Shown here piece by piece: positions 50,943-61,145 of a stretch of 64,000 nt of DNA. Source of the DNA: Streptomyces pluripotens (GTDB lineage Bacteria > Actinomycetota > Actinomycetes > Streptomycetales > Streptomycetaceae); NCBI RefSeq assembly GCF_000802245.2, contig NZ_CP021080.1, positions 3,658,001 to 3,722,000 of the forward strand, given 5' to 3'. The notes beneath the pieces are model-generated. The model saw nothing but the letters and a program-made list of their open reading frames with translations, was not told the origin of the DNA and searched no databases. Numbering within the stretch: the first letter of the stretch is position 1; the number at the start of each line of letters is the position of its first letter. Both the position numbers and the translations under genes were made by a program.

Positions 50943-53375
50943 TCACCGTCCGGGCATGACGCCGTGGATGCGGGAGAGGGTGAAGACCCGCTCGGCGTCC
51001 CGAAGGTGGCACCAGGCTTCGAGGTAAGGGGGGTCGAGCATGAGGCCGCTGAGGGTGCGCACGGTCCGGTTGCCCGAGGACGCGACGTACTCGACGGTGA
51101 CAGCCTGACCGGCGTCGATGGCATACGCGAGCTGGCGGATGTCGCTGTAGACCAGGCGCTTCGCCCATCCTGCGACGATCTCCTCGGTCTCCGTGGTGAA
51201 GGGGCCCCTTCCGTCGGACGAGGCCGGTTCGCAGGTCGTCGGCGGGGCGGCCAGCAGTTGGGCCGCCAAGGTGCTCGGGTCGACGGCGGCGCGCTCTTTC
51301 ACCGTGCGGTTCGCGGCGATCCCGCCACCGCCCCTCGCGCCGGATCCACGCGGAGCCGGAACGGGAGTGGTGGCCCGCCGGGGCCGGGTCTCCTCGACGC
51401 GTACCGTGCCCTCGGCGGTCTCGGCGACGGGGGCGTACCCCTCGGCCCGGAGCGCGGCCAGGGTCGTGTCCAGCGGGCTGCGGCTGACCAGCACCGTGGG
51501 CGCCAGCTGTCGTAGTCCGAGCTTGGCGAGCCTGCGGTGGGCGGCGAGCTCGGCCAGGAGGGCTGGCTCGTCGCCGTGCAGGACGCAGGCGGCGGGGGCG
51601 ATGCGCACGCGTCCGTGGCCGCGTGCGGTGTCAGCGATCAGATAGGACAGCGGCTGTGGCAGTGACCCCGCGGCGACAGCGGTCAGATCAGCTGTGAGCT
51701 CCTCGGGGACGCGCCCGGCGTCCAGGGCCCGGCGGACACTGCCGGCGCTGAACCGCCACACCGATGCCGTGCCGCTGGTCTCCCGGTCGGCGACGGAGTC
51801 CAGGAGCGAGGCCAGCCGCGCGGAAGGTGTGCCGCTGACGACAGCGGTGAGGTCGGCGCCGATCCGGGCCGTCGCGGTGGCCGAGGGCAGCAGCCGTCGG
51901 CATTCGACGTCCAGCCCCTCCGTGTCGCCGGTCCGCAGGTGGATACCGATGGCGGACAGGGCACCGCGCGCCACCACGCCCAGGAGTTCGCCCTCACGGA
52001 TCACGGCGGCGAACGGCGTTTCCTCCTGGGGCGATGAATCGGCGAGCGGGCGGTGCCAGGCGATCAGGCGGCCCAGATCCGATGTGTCCCGCACGCCTTG
52101 CCGTACCGGGAGCAGCGCGGCTGCGGCCAACAGCCCGTGGCGGGCCTGCACACAGCCGTTGCAGGGCGGTGCGCCGACCAGGACGGGGAGCGCCTTGCCG
52201 TCTTCGTCGCGTGCCTCGGTAGGGGTGAGCGCCAGGTTCTGCCATGCCGTGAGCAGGACGGCGTACTGTTCCGGGGGGTCCTGTTCCGCCCAGACGTCGT
52301 ACGCCTTGGTGGGTGCCACGCGATCGCCGTCCCGGTCCAGCAGACCGGCGGCGTAGGCGGTCTCCAGGGTCAGGCGCACCACATTGCCGTCGGCCTGGGC
52401 GACCTTGCCGATCCGCGCCAGTTCACGTGCACCGATCCCGCCGGACTTCAGCCGGGTCGGCGCGGTCGCCGAGCAGGCCGAGAGGACCGAGGCGGCATGG
52501 GCGGCGAACGCCGTGGCTGCGGCTGATGCCTCGCGGTCCACCTCCGTCGGGGTCACGGACACCAATTCCACGGAAGGCACGAGGGGGTGGAAAGGTGCGT
52601 GCCAGCCAGGCCCACGCAGTGCGAGCATCACCTCGGCAGGCATCCGGACCGGACCGTGGCGGTGCCGGTCCTGGATCAGGAGTCCCCGTTCCAGCGCCCA
52701 TCGAGCGCCCGGTTCGGGGTCCGGGCCCGGATACCCGGACATGATGAACGGCGGTGGTTCTCCCGGCGCAGCCCCCGCCTGGCGTTCGAGCAGGTCCCGG
52801 GCCGCCGCAGGGGCCTTGGCGACCAGGGAGCCGATCCGCTCCGGATCGCTGTGGTGTTCCACCAGTGCGGCCAGCCGCTGTGGCTTGGCGCCCGGCGGCT
52901 TGACGTCCAGCGCCCTCAGCATGACGCGCAGCTCTTCGGAGGTGGCGCCCGCGAGTAGTTCTCCCAGCGGGGCATCCAGCCCCAGGGGCGTACTCCATGC
53001 CTGCCGCAGCGCTGCGACCATGCGGAGCTTCCCCGCGCCGTCCGGCCAGACCAGAGCGTGATCGGCCAGCGTCTCCAGCACGGCCTCCAGGTCACGAGCG
53101 GATCCGGGGTCCGCCGCTCCCAGCAGTTCCGCCAGGGCGGCGTGCGACGCGGGCGCACCAAGCGCCGCCAGCGCCTCGGCCACCTGGAGATGCGGCAGCG
53201 CGAGCCGCGGCAGGACCAGTGCCACCGACCCCGGGCGCTGAAGGCGGTCGGCGAGTTCCCCCACCGAGCCTGGTTGCGGTGGGAACGCGGCGTCCTGCCG
53301 AGTTCCGAGTACGTGCGCCAGACGAGAGGCGCCAAGGCTGCGCAACCACGCCGCCAGTGTTGATCGGGACTTCAT
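50943..53375 (-). CDS. XPB/Ssl2-like helicase-associated protein with WYL domain
   Basis: An 810-residue protein of the helicase-C-associated family found beside XPB-type helicases in actinobacteria. The first ~500 residues are helical winged-helix-like units (LGASRLAHVLGTRQDA, LADHALVWPDGAGKLRMVAA); ~510-660 is the conserved XPB/Ssl2-like part (RHGLLAAAALLPVRQG..., YLIADTARGHGRVRIAPAA); ~740-810 is a WYL-type ligand/DNA-binding fold (LAYAIDAGQAVTVEYVASSG). No Walker motifs, so it is not itself a helicase. No helicase gene is in the window. ATG 53375. Confidence 0.87.
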   Translation of the reverse strand: MKSRSTLAAWLRSLGASRLAHVLGTRQDAAFPPQPGSVGELADRLQRPGSVALVLPRLALPHLQVAEALAALGAPASHAALAELLGAADPGSARDLEAVLETLADHALVWPDGAGKLRMVAALRQAWSTPLGLDAPLGELLAGATSEELRVMLRALDVKPPGAKPQRLAALVEHHSDPERIGSLVAKAPAAARDLLERQAGAAPGEPPPFIMSGYPGPDPEPGARWALERGLLIQDRHRHGPVRMPAEVMLALRGPGWHAPFHPLVPSVELVSVTPTEVDREASAAATAFAAHAASVLSACSATAPTRLKSGGIGARELARIGKVAQADGNVVRLTLETAYAAGLLDRDGDRVAPTKAYDVWAEQDPPEQYAVLLTAWQNLALTPTEARDEDGKALPVLVGAPPCNGCVQARHGLLAAAALLPVRQGVRDTSDLGRLIAWHRPLADSSPQEETPFAAVIREGELLGVVARGALSAIGIHLRTGDTEGLDVECRRLLPSATATARIGADLTAVVSGTPSARLASLLDSVADRETSGTASVWRFSAGSVRRALDAGRVPEELTADLTAVAAGSLPQPLSYLIADTARGHGRVRIAPAACVLHGDEPALLAELAAHRRLAKLGLRQLAPTVLVSRSPLDTTLAALRAEGYAPVAETAEGTVRVEETRPRRATTPVPAPRGSGARGGGGIAANRTVKERAAVDPSTLAAQLLAAPPTTCEPASSDGRGPFTTETEEIVAGWAKRLVYSDIRQLAYAIDAGQAVTVEYVASSGNRTVRTLSGLMLDPPYLEAWCHLRDAERVFTLSRIHGVMPGR

Positions 53376-53952
53376 GCGCCATGCACCTCGTGAAGCCAGG
53401 GGGTCGTGACGGCGGGGCCGGAGCTCGGGCGCCGGATTCAAGGATCGCGTATCCCCGTGACGCGCGGGGACCTTTGAGGGCAGGTTCCCCCTTGGCGGGT
53501 GCCGGTGGTTCGCGGGCAGCCGTTCACCTGCGCTCACGGACGGCCGGGCCATGGGAAGGACCCGGCACACGGTCTCGTCCAGAACGACGGTGAACGGGGC
53601 TGAATGAGACGGCAGCCGAGTCGGCAGCCGAAACGGCGGCAGTCCTGACCGCTGCGTGGGAGACGGTCCGTGGCTAGTTGCCCGGAATCACCGTTCGTGT
53701 GGGGCTAAGCGGCCTTGGGCCGCGCTGCACGTCTGCCCGAGGCGGGCTCCTTCGCGTCCTCGGGTGGCAAGGTTCCGTCTTCTCCGAAGTCAGGGGCTCG
53801 GAAGGGGTCGGTCGTCGGAGGCGGCGATGCTGCGGTGGAACAGCGGGGTTGCCCTTCCAGGGCGGAAAACAGCGATGTCGGGTCGATGAGAGGGCTCTCT
53901 TTCGTTACGGGTCCCTGAAGGGGCCTGGTGCGCCGTGAGAGGCACGGCGGTC
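53376..53952. other. Region without a clear gene
   Basis: About 580 bases. A minus-strand open stretch at 53705-53892 (DPTSLFSALEGQPRCSTAAS ... FRAPDFGEDGTLPPEDAKEP) reads like a protein tail but has weak third-position bias and no start codon, so it is at most a remnant. Confidence 0.4.
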
Positions 53953-54174
53953 CTACAGCTTGGTCATCTTGGCGTACGGGACCAAGATCCGCACTTGCTC
54001 CGATCCGAAATCCACGAGTGCCGCGACTCCGGTCTCGATGCCGATCACTCGGCCGAGGCCGTACATGTCGTGGGTGACCTGATCCCCCACGGCGAAGTGT
54101 TTGGGAGCCGGTGCGACGGGGGCCTTGAAGGGGCTGGTAGGCAGATGGCGCTTCGGCGCCGGAGGCTTTGTCAT
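53953..54174 (-). CDS. Tudor/CarD-like mini-protein
   Basis: A 73-residue protein: a basic Pro-rich start then one SH3-like barrel (FAVGDQVTHDMYGLGRVIGI, GVAALVDFGSEQVRILVPYA). The pattern matches the Tudor-like end of UvrD/PcrA helicases and the CarD N-terminal domain, both of which contact RNA polymerase. Likely a small RNA-polymerase- or nucleic-acid-binding protein; exact role unknown. Confidence 0.75.
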   Translation of the reverse strand: MTKPPAPKRHLPTSPFKAPVAPAPKHFAVGDQVTHDMYGLGRVIGIETGVAALVDFGSEQVRILVPYAKMTKL

Positions 54175-54833
54175 AGCTCAGTATGAGCGTACGCGTTTCC
54201 CGTTCGCTGTGGCCGTCGGCACAGATCCGCACGGAAACCCCTGCTTCACCTCGCTGACCTGGGGTTTTCCGAACCCTGGCGAGGCGAAACTGGACCGGAC
54301 GATTCCGCCGCTGACCGCGCTGGCCCCTGTGTCCGGCACGATTGGGGGACGAAGTGCAGCCGACGTCGGTCAACCACGAGGACGAGCGTGTCGACCGCGG
54401 CCCGCGCAGTGGGCGCCGAGCTTCGCGACGAGCGGGATGCTGCCCCCGACGAAGGCACTGATCGCGGCCAGGGCTCTGCTCCGGCGTACCCAGCGCCCCG
54501 GCACCTGGCACCGCATCTCCGAGTAGACGCAGGCTCGGGCCGACGCCCAGGCACTGATCACCTGGGACCTGTCAGTGCACTTGACCGTCGCCCGTGCCGA
54601 CCAGCATGCGGCGGGTACCGCAAGAAGGGGATCTGCGGGCCGAGCTGCTGCGGATCCTCGTACGCCGGTGAGATCAACGACGCGTACACCACCGAGCATC
54701 GGGTCCGTCGCACGCTCGGCCCCGTCCTGCAAGGGGCGTTGGGTCAGCAAGAGCTCCTGACGGGGCTTCACGGCCATTGCAGATCATCAACCCGTGGTTT
54801 CCCGCTCGGTGGAGCGTTGATGTGCTCTGGGCA
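54175..54833. other. Region without a clear gene
   Basis: About 660 bases of scrambled sequence between the Tudor-like gene and a transposase remnant. Short coding-like stretches appear in several frames on both strands, none with a start, stop and family similarity. Confidence 0.4.
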
Positions 54834-55320
54834 TTGCGTCGGAGCAACAGGCCGCGCTGGCAGCGAAGTCCGAGACGATCCTGCCGCATCTCGATGAACG
54901 TCAGCGTCGCCTGTTGTCGGGAGCGGAGGCGCGGTCGATCGGGCATGGCGGGGCCAGGTTGGTCGCACGGGCCGCCGACGTGCGGGAGGCGACCGCGTTG
55001 CTGGGGGTGCGCGAGTTCGAGTCCGGGGAGCCTCCGCTGGGACGCGTCCGGCGGCCGGGCGGCGGACGAAAACGGGTCGTTGACCTGGATCCCGGTCTGC
55101 GCGATGCGTTGCTGGCGCTGGTGGAGCCGGATGTGCGCGGGGCCGATGTCGCCGCTGCGCTGGACGACGAAGTCGACGCGCAACCTGGCGGCCGAGCTGA
55201 CCCGGCAGGGCCACCGGGTCTCGGCCGACACGGTCGGAGTCCTGCTGCGAGAGGAGGGCTTCAGCCTGCAGGGCAACGCCAGGACCATCGAGGGCAGCCG
55301 GCACCCGGACCGGGACGGGC
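54834..55320 (+). pseudogene. ISAzo13-family transposase remnant
   Basis: The N-terminal third of an ISAzo13-type transposase in two frames: ILPHLDERQRRLLSGAEARS, VREFESGEPPLGRVRRPGGG and RKRVVDLDPGLRDALLALVE in the first, then after a frameshift near 55150 MSPLRWTTKSTRNLAAELTR, QGHRVSADTVGVLLREEGFS. It ends abruptly after HPDRDGQ, before most of the catalytic domain. Confidence 0.75.
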
Positions 55321-55430
55321 AGCCCCTCGGAGTCTGGAACCTCCCGGGGAGGGGCTGCATCTCTCTGTGCGGTGAGGCAGGAGTGGTGGCACGGGGTCCC
55401 GCAGGGATGTCTTCACCAGGGGGAAGTCTC

Positions 55431-55991
55431 ATGGCACGGCGGACACTGGCGGTCTCGGTTCTCAGCCTGGTGGTGCTGATGGGTGCCGCTGCCTGTGGCA
55501 AAGACCACGACACCGCCACCCAGCCGTCCAAGGGCTTTTCGGACGCTCATCCCGCCGCGTGCGGATCGTCCCAGCTGAGCTGGAAGATGACCCTTCTGCC
55601 GGGTAAGCCGCACAATACGCCGACGGCGATGCTCAGCGCCGCGCACAAGGGATCGAAGCCCTGCGCCTTCGACGGTTACCCGGGGCTCGAATTCTGGGTC
55701 GGCAAGGGACCGTCGGCCGACGCGAAGCCGAAGAAGTCCACGCCGGTCCATCTGGTGCTGAAGCCGGGCCACAGCATCGAGTTCCCGGTCTTCTACGACG
55801 CGGTTGGCTCGCCGTCCGAGAGCTGCGACGTCTTGGCGGAGAACGACCCTCGTATCTCCGTGACGCCACCGCACCGCGCCGCGCACGACTACGGCTCCCT
55901 CGTGCAGCTGTCCGACGCGCGGGGGCACCATGTGCGGGCGCAGGTGTGCGGCCCCGACGACCCGCTGTTGGGCGCGCCCCAACTGCACTGA
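55431..55991 (+). CDS. DUF4232 lipoprotein
   Basis: A 186-residue secreted lipoprotein: signal SVLSLVVLMGAAAC with lipobox and mature start CGKDHDTATQ. The body is a DUF4232 beta-sandwich (SQLSWKMTLLPGKPHNTPTA, KPCAFDGYPGLEFWVG, SIEFPVFYDAVGS). ATG 55431 follows GGGGGAAG. Common in Streptomyces; function unknown. Confidence 0.85.
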   Translation: MARRTLAVSVLSLVVLMGAAACGKDHDTATQPSKGFSDAHPAACGSSQLSWKMTLLPGKPHNTPTAMLSAAHKGSKPCAFDGYPGLEFWVGKGPSADAKPKKSTPVHLVLKPGHSIEFPVFYDAVGSPSESCDVLAENDPRISVTPPHRAAHDYGSLVQLSDARGHHVRAQVCGPDDPLLGAPQLH

Positions 55992-56262
55992 GGTGCCACT
56001 GGTTTAACGGGTGTACGCGCGCCCCTGTCGTGCGATCATGGCGGCTGCGACCGCTGACCACGGTCGGTTGACAGCCGCCGCATGGCGGCACGGGGGGAAT
56101 AGCACCGGGGGTGCTGTGGTGCGCTGTGAGCGCGGCGCAGGCCGTCGGCGGAAGATCAGGCTTCGGACTCCGTAGCAGCGGTGCACCCGCTGCTCTGCGG
56201 TAGTGGCATGTCCTTGGCGTCCTCGTGTCGCCTCTCGGCCTGCCTCAGTTGGAGAACCTGAA

Positions 56263-58191
56263 TTGCTCGATACACGAATACGTCTCGGGGCTGTCGTGGC
56301 GCTGAGTGCCGCGCTGTCGCTGGGGAACGCCGCAGTGGCACAGGCCGACACCGCGCCCCCCGCGCCCAGCACACCCACGCCGACCGCGTCGGGGTTCCCC
56401 CAGAGCACCAGCCCTGCTCCGAAGCTGCCGGCCACGCCCACGCTCTCGGCCGGCCCGTCAGCTGAGCCGCCGACTGTGGACACGCAGGTGCCGGCCCCTG
56501 ACGCCAACTGGACGGCCGAGGCTGCCATCAGCTTCTGGACTCCCGAGCGCATGGCCTCGGCCACCGACCCCTCGGGCCGTACCACCACCCCACCGGGGGG
56601 CTTTGCGGCGGCGAGGCGGCAGCGCTCCACCGCCGGGCTGACCGCCCAGCACTTCAAGGGCATCAAGACCGTCGGCACGATCTTCAGTACCGACAAGAGC
56701 CTGCAGGGTCATCGCTGTTCGGCCAGCGTTGTGCGCAGCGGGGGGCACAACCTGATCCTCACCGCCGGGCACTGTGTCGGCTCGAAGTCCATGTTCGTAC
56801 CGATGTACGACCGCACCAGGACGGCGGCGCAGCAGCAGTACGGGGTCTGGGCGGTCGACGAGTGGTTCCGCGACAAGCAGTACGCCTCGGACAAGTCCAA
56901 GAACTCCGACCTGGACTACGCCTTCGCACGCCTGAAGCCGAACGGCGGCAAGAACGTCCAGGACGTCGTGGGCGGCGCCAACACCCTGGAGCGTACGCCC
57001 GGCTATGCCAACAAGGTGACGGTCATCGGCTACCCGATGATCGGGCACAACCCCCGGGACACGGCGGTCCGCTGTCCCGACATCTATACGACGGCGCTGT
57101 CCGGTTATTACCAGATGCAGATCTTCTGCGGCGGCATGTGGGGCGGGGTCTCCGGCGGGCCGTTCTTCTCCAAGTTCGACGCCTCCGGTGCCAGCGGAAC
57201 GATCATCGGCAATGTGGGCGGGTTCCTCCAGGGCGGCCCGGACGTGAAGGACCACACGGATCCGCGGTACAACGAGATCACCTACAGCCCGCTGCACGGT
57301 GACCGCTTCTTCAGGCTTTACGCCGACGCCCAGAAGGGTCGCAACCCCGACTACGGCACCTATCGCCAGCCGCCCCTGCCCTACACCATGGGCTCCGGCC
57401 CGACCTGGAAGCACGCCAAGCTGATGGCCTCCGGTGACTTCAACGGCACGGGCCACAGCGACATGATCGTGGTGTGGGACGATGGTGAGACCACCCTCTA
57501 CACCAGCGACGGCGACGGTCGCTTCACCAGCGAGCGGCAACTGCTGGCCAAGAACGGCACCTGGAAGCACGCGATGACCATCACTGCGGGCGACTTCACC
57601 GGGTCGAGGCAGTTCGACCTGCTGGTGCGCTGGTCCGACGGCGAGGTCACCCTCTACGGTGACGTAGGCACCAGGGGCCTCAACTGGGCCGGGACTCAGA
57701 TGATCAAGCCCAACCACACCTGGAAGAACGCGATCCAGATCGCGGCGGGCCGCTTCAACGCCTCCAAGTACGTCACCGACCTGATCGTGCGCTGGGTCGA
57801 CGGCGAAGTGACCCTTTACACCAATGTGGGCGCGGGCGGCTTCGGCCAGGAGCACAAGCTCAAGGCCCCCAACGGCACCTGGAGGGATGCCACCCTCCTG
57901 ACCAGCGGTGAGTTCTCCGGCAACCGGAAGTGGGACCTCATGGTCCGTTGGACCGACGGCGAACTCGACAACTACGTGGGCACCACCACGTCGGGCCTCG
58001 GTACCGAGCAGCGCATCCTGGACCCCAACAGGCTCTGGAAGCACGACATGGCCATGACGACCGGTGACTTCACCGGGAACGGCAGGACGGACGACCTCGT
58101 CATCCGCTGGTCCGACGGCGAGACCACCATGTACATGGACACGCGCGCCAACCGCCTCGGCAGCGAGGAGACCCTGGTTCACGCCGGCTGA
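56263..58191 (+). CDS. Secreted trypsin-like protease with VCBS-type repeats
   Basis: A 642-residue exported protein. TTG 56263 is chosen: GGAG is eight bases upstream and it gives a proper signal peptide (RLGAVVALSAALSLGNAAVA-QA). The protease domain (about 120-355) has the triad His in LILTAGHCVGSKS, Asp in NSDLDYAFARL, Ser in WGGVSGGPFFSKF. About 370-642 contains six ~45-residue repeats (SGDFNGTGHSDMIVVWDDGE, AGDFTGSRQFDLLVRWSDGE, ...), the VCBS/FG-GAP-like pattern that forms a propeller, probably for surface or substrate binding. Confidence 0.88.
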   Translation: MLDTRIRLGAVVALSAALSLGNAAVAQADTAPPAPSTPTPTASGFPQSTSPAPKLPATPTLSAGPSAEPPTVDTQVPAPDANWTAEAAISFWTPERMASATDPSGRTTTPPGGFAAARRQRSTAGLTAQHFKGIKTVGTIFSTDKSLQGHRCSASVVRSGGHNLILTAGHCVGSKSMFVPMYDRTRTAAQQQYGVWAVDEWFRDKQYASDKSKNSDLDYAFARLKPNGGKNVQDVVGGANTLERTPGYANKVTVIGYPMIGHNPRDTAVRCPDIYTTALSGYYQMQIFCGGMWGGVSGGPFFSKFDASGASGTIIGNVGGFLQGGPDVKDHTDPRYNEITYSPLHGDRFFRLYADAQKGRNPDYGTYRQPPLPYTMGSGPTWKHAKLMASGDFNGTGHSDMIVVWDDGETTLYTSDGDGRFTSERQLLAKNGTWKHAMTITAGDFTGSRQFDLLVRWSDGEVTLYGDVGTRGLNWAGTQMIKPNHTWKNAIQIAAGRFNASKYVTDLIVRWVDGEVTLYTNVGAGGFGQEHKLKAPNGTWRDATLLTSGEFSGNRKWDLMVRWTDGELDNYVGTTTSGLGTEQRILDPNRLWKHDMAMTTGDFTGNGRTDDLVIRWSDGETTMYMDTRANRLGSEETLVHAG

Positions 58192-58203
58192 GCCCGGGGA
58201 GCA

Positions 58204-58910
58204 ATGCTCGACACCCGATGCCTGCCCAGTGAGCTGTCGGGGGGTGAGCAGCAGCGGGTGGCGCTGGCGCTGATCAACGACCCGCCGTTGTGGTGCTGGC
58301 CGACGAGCCGACCGGGAACCTCGACACGGACAGCGAGGGCGTTCTCCTCGGCCTGTTCAGGGAACTGGCGGACGAGGGCCGCGCGGTGCTCCTCGTGACG
58401 CACAACCCGGCGGTGTCGGAGTTCGCGGACGTGGTCCACCGCCTGGAGAAGGGCACGTTCGAGAAGCCCACGGGCGGGCCGGTCGAGGGTCGCACGGTCG
58501 AGACGGCGAACACGCAGAACACGGCGAACACGCAGAACACGCAGAACGCGGAGAACGTCATCAGTCTGGCACTGGCGAACGTTCGCGCCCTGCGCCGCCG
58601 GCTGTTCGGCGCGGTCACTGTGACCGGCGGGCTGTCGCGGCAGCGGGCGCAGGAGATGGGCCTTCTCAAGGCGGTCGGTTTGTCCGTATCAGGTCGGTGC
58701 TGGCGATGCTCGTCGCGGAGATGGCGGTGGTCGGTGCCGTGGCCGCGCTGATCGGCACGGTGCTCGGCGGTGGTGCCGCGGCGCTGCTGCGCGGCAGTGC
58801 GGACCTGGCGCCCTACATTAAGGGCTGGGTACTGCTGCCGCCGGCAGGCACCCTGCTCCTGCGCCTTGGCCTGACCGTGCTGGTGGTGGCGCCGGGTTCG
58901 CTCGCGGCTT
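58204..58910 (+). pseudogene. Broken ABC transporter (ATPase + FtsX-type permease)
   Basis: Pieces of a LolCDE/MacB-type exporter in three frames: ABC signature LPSELSGGEQQRVALALIND, then (frame 2) Walker B VLADEPTGNLDTDSEG and H-loop LLVTHNPAVSEFADVVHRLE, a short repeated NTQNTA linker, ALANVRALRRRLFG from a permease start, QRAQEMGLLKAVGLS and (frame 3) the last permease helices (VLAMLVAEMAVVGAVAALIG). Walker A and most of the permease are absent. Clearly dead. Confidence 0.8.
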
Positions 58911-58920
58911 TCCCGGCTCC

Positions 58921-59064
58921 GAGAAGGACCTTCTCGGCCGTGGGCTCATCGGCGCCGGAGACCTCGGCCCGTACCAGGCGCGGCTGCTCCTGCACGCTCT
59001 GCTCGCCCAGGGCGCCGATGGAGCGACGGTCCGCGAGACCTTCGCCACCGCCTTCGCCCGCTGA
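58921..59064 (+). pseudogene. Unidentified 3' gene fragment
   Basis: Forty-seven codons with strong third-position G/C ([20 protein letters not shown], ...[12 protein letters not shown], stop) look like the end of a real gene that has lost its front to the neighbouring ABC debris. Family not recognised. Confidence 0.4.
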
Positions 59065-59091
59065 TCCCATCTCATCAGGAGACACCCGCAC

Positions 59092-59550
59092 ATGCGTGCT
59101 CACGAGCTGACCGTCGGCCGTACCTTCGGCGTCACCTTCGACCACGGGGAGGACTTCTTCGAGGCTCTGTCCACCTTCTGCCGGGACAACGGCGTACGGC
59201 AGGGCTACATCCCCTCGTTCATCGGTGCCTTCGCGGAGGCCGAGATCGTGGGTGCCTGCGAGAAGCTCGCCGACCCGGACGCACCGGTCTGGGCGAAGAC
59301 GTACGTCACCAACGTCGAGGCGTTCGGCGCCGGCACCCTCGCCCATGACCCCGCCACTGGCGAGATACTCCCGCACATCCACGTCTCTGCTGGCCTGAAG
59401 GCCCAGTCGGCCGACGGCAGGACGAGCCACCTCCTCAGCGCCAAGGTCCAGTTCCTCAGTGAGCTGCTGATCGTGGAGGTCACGTCGCCCACCATGACCC
59501 GGCCTCGCAACCCCGACCTCTACGACGTTCCGCTGCTCACGTTCGGCTGA
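59092..59550 (+). CDS. PPC/DUF296 domain protein
   Basis: A 152-residue protein consisting of one PPC (DUF296) domain: RTFGVTFDHGEDFFEALSTF, IPSFIGAFAEAEIVGACEKL, EILPHIHVSAGLKAQS with the conserved metal-binding HxHV pair. Bacterial members form trimers of unknown role; the domain also occurs in plant AT-hook proteins. ATG 59092 follows AGGAG. It is intact although neighbours on both sides are broken. Confidence 0.85.
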   Translation: MRAHELTVGRTFGVTFDHGEDFFEALSTFCRDNGVRQGYIPSFIGAFAEAEIVGACEKLADPDAPVWAKTYVTNVEAFGAGTLAHDPATGEILPHIHVSAGLKAQSADGRTSHLLSAKVQFLSELLIVEVTSPTMTRPRNPDLYDVPLLTFG

Positions 59551-59559
59551 CTGAAAGAA

Positions 59560-59790
59560 GCCGCCGTCGCCAGGGGTGGTCCGGTGCGACCACCTTGATC
59601 GCCTCCGTCAATCAGACGCGTTGTCCTTCCTCCAGCAGCGGCAGAACCGCCTCGAAGTCGGTCTCGTCCTTGTCCCGCGTCGCCTTCGCCTTGTAGAAGA
59701 GCTGCACCTCGGGTGCGAGATAGGGAATGCCGCTTGGGCTCGTCCGCCCGCCCTGGGCCAGATAGCGGACCGCGGGCGTCGACTTCGGCG
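59560..59790 (-). pseudogene. Nucleotidyltransferase-like 3' remnant with in-frame stop
   Basis: The tail of an aminoglycoside-nucleotidyltransferase-like protein reading leftward (GIPYLAPEVQLFYKAKATRD, KDETDFEAVLPLLEEGQRV). A TGA follows GQRV exactly where relatives have Trp, and the same frame then continues with LTEAIKVVAPDHPWRRRLL, so a TGG-to-TGA change plus loss of the front inactivated it. Confidence 0.65.
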
Positions 59791-60924
59791 CTGCCAGCTT
59801 CCTCAACGCCCTGCTCGACCTTCAGTTCGGCTTCGCGGCCAAGGTCGGTCACACCATCGCGCTGTTCGGGATCGTCCTCGTCCTGCGCGGCGTGCTGAAC
59901 ACCTTCGGGGTCCGCATCGTCGCCTTCCTCAACGAGGTGTCCATCTGGTGGCACATCCTGGGCGTCGTCGTGATCTGCGGCGCCCTGGTGCTCGTGCCCG
60001 ACCACTACCGGTCGGCCGGCTTCGTCTTCGGTGAGTTCGTCAACAACACCGGCTTCTCCTCCAGCACCTACGTGGTGCTCATCGGACTGCTGATGGCGCA
60101 GTACACCTTCACCGGCTACGACGCCTTTGCCCACATGACCGAGGAGACCATCGACGGCTCCACCGCCGGCCCCAAGGGCATCGTCCGTTCGATCCTCGTC
60201 TCCCTCGCCGCCGGGCTTCATCCTGGTGTTCGGCTTCACCTACGCCATCCCGTCCTACTCCGGCGCACTCGCCTCCGGGACCGGAGTGCCGCCGGCGCAG
60301 ATCCTCATGGACGCCCTCGGCACCGCGGCCGGCAAGTGGCTGCTCCTGGTCGTCATCGTCGCCCAGCTCTTCTGCGGCATGGCGTCCGTCACCGCCAACT
60401 CCCGCATGATCTACGCCTTCTCCCGCGACGGCGCCCTGCCCTTCTCCAAGGTCTGGCACCAGCTGAACCCCGCCACCCGCACGCCCGCCAACGCCGTATG
60501 GCTCGCCACTGGCGGCGCCTTTACCCTCGGCCTGCCCTACCTCTGGAACACCACCGCGTACGCGGCGGTCACGTCGATCGCGACCATCGGCCTGTACATC
60601 GCCTACGTCATCCCGACCTACCTCCGGCTCCGCCAGGGGAGCCGGTTCGAGCGCGGCCCCTGGCACCTCGGCTCCTGGTCCTCTCTCGTCGGCACGATTG
60701 CCGTCGCCTGGGTGCTCGTGATCACGGTGCTGTTCATGCTGCCGCAGACTTCGCCCGTCACCGCGCACACCTTCAACTACGCGCCTGTCGCGGTCGGCGC
60801 CGTCATCGCCTTCTGCGGCATCTGGTGGCTGGCCTCCGCGCGCAAGTGGTTCCTCAACCCTGCGCACCCGCGCAACTCCACGCTGGATCGGAAGGCTGCC
60901 GGTGGGAGGGCCGGCGTCCGCTGA
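59790..60924 (+). pseudogene. APC-family amino-acid permease, 5' truncated and frameshifted
   Basis: About 380 codons of an amino-acid/polyamine permease. The start is lost; the first frame runs LNALLDLQFGFAAKVGHTIA to FTGYDAFAHMTEETIDGSTA (helices 4-6), then an extra G near 60212 shifts the frame and the remainder continues from 60226 (VFGFTYAIPSYSGALASGTG, ANSRMIYAFSRDGALPFSKV, ...) to 60924. Correcting one base would restore the C-terminal two-thirds. Confidence 0.8.
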
Positions 60925-61145
60925 GAGGGGCAGTCGGATCCCATGCTTGCCGCGAAACGGCTGAAGCGTGTCGGACGAGCACCGAAAGCCCCTGGTCGTC
61001 GGTGACCGGCCGCAGCGGGCTGCGGCCCACGCTGACCGAAAACCGTTCACTCCAGGTGATCGCACCTCGACCCGCTGTCAGTGGTGCGTGCTCTCATGGC
61101 CTGCGCGGGGACAGTCAACAGCCTGTGAATAGGGGGAGTTCCTTC

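Noticed and set aside
53705..54511. 268-codon minus-strand open frame over the Tudor-like gene
   Set aside because: Only its last ~60 codons look protein-like; the rest is the out-of-frame shadow of the Tudor-like gene and has low third-position bias.
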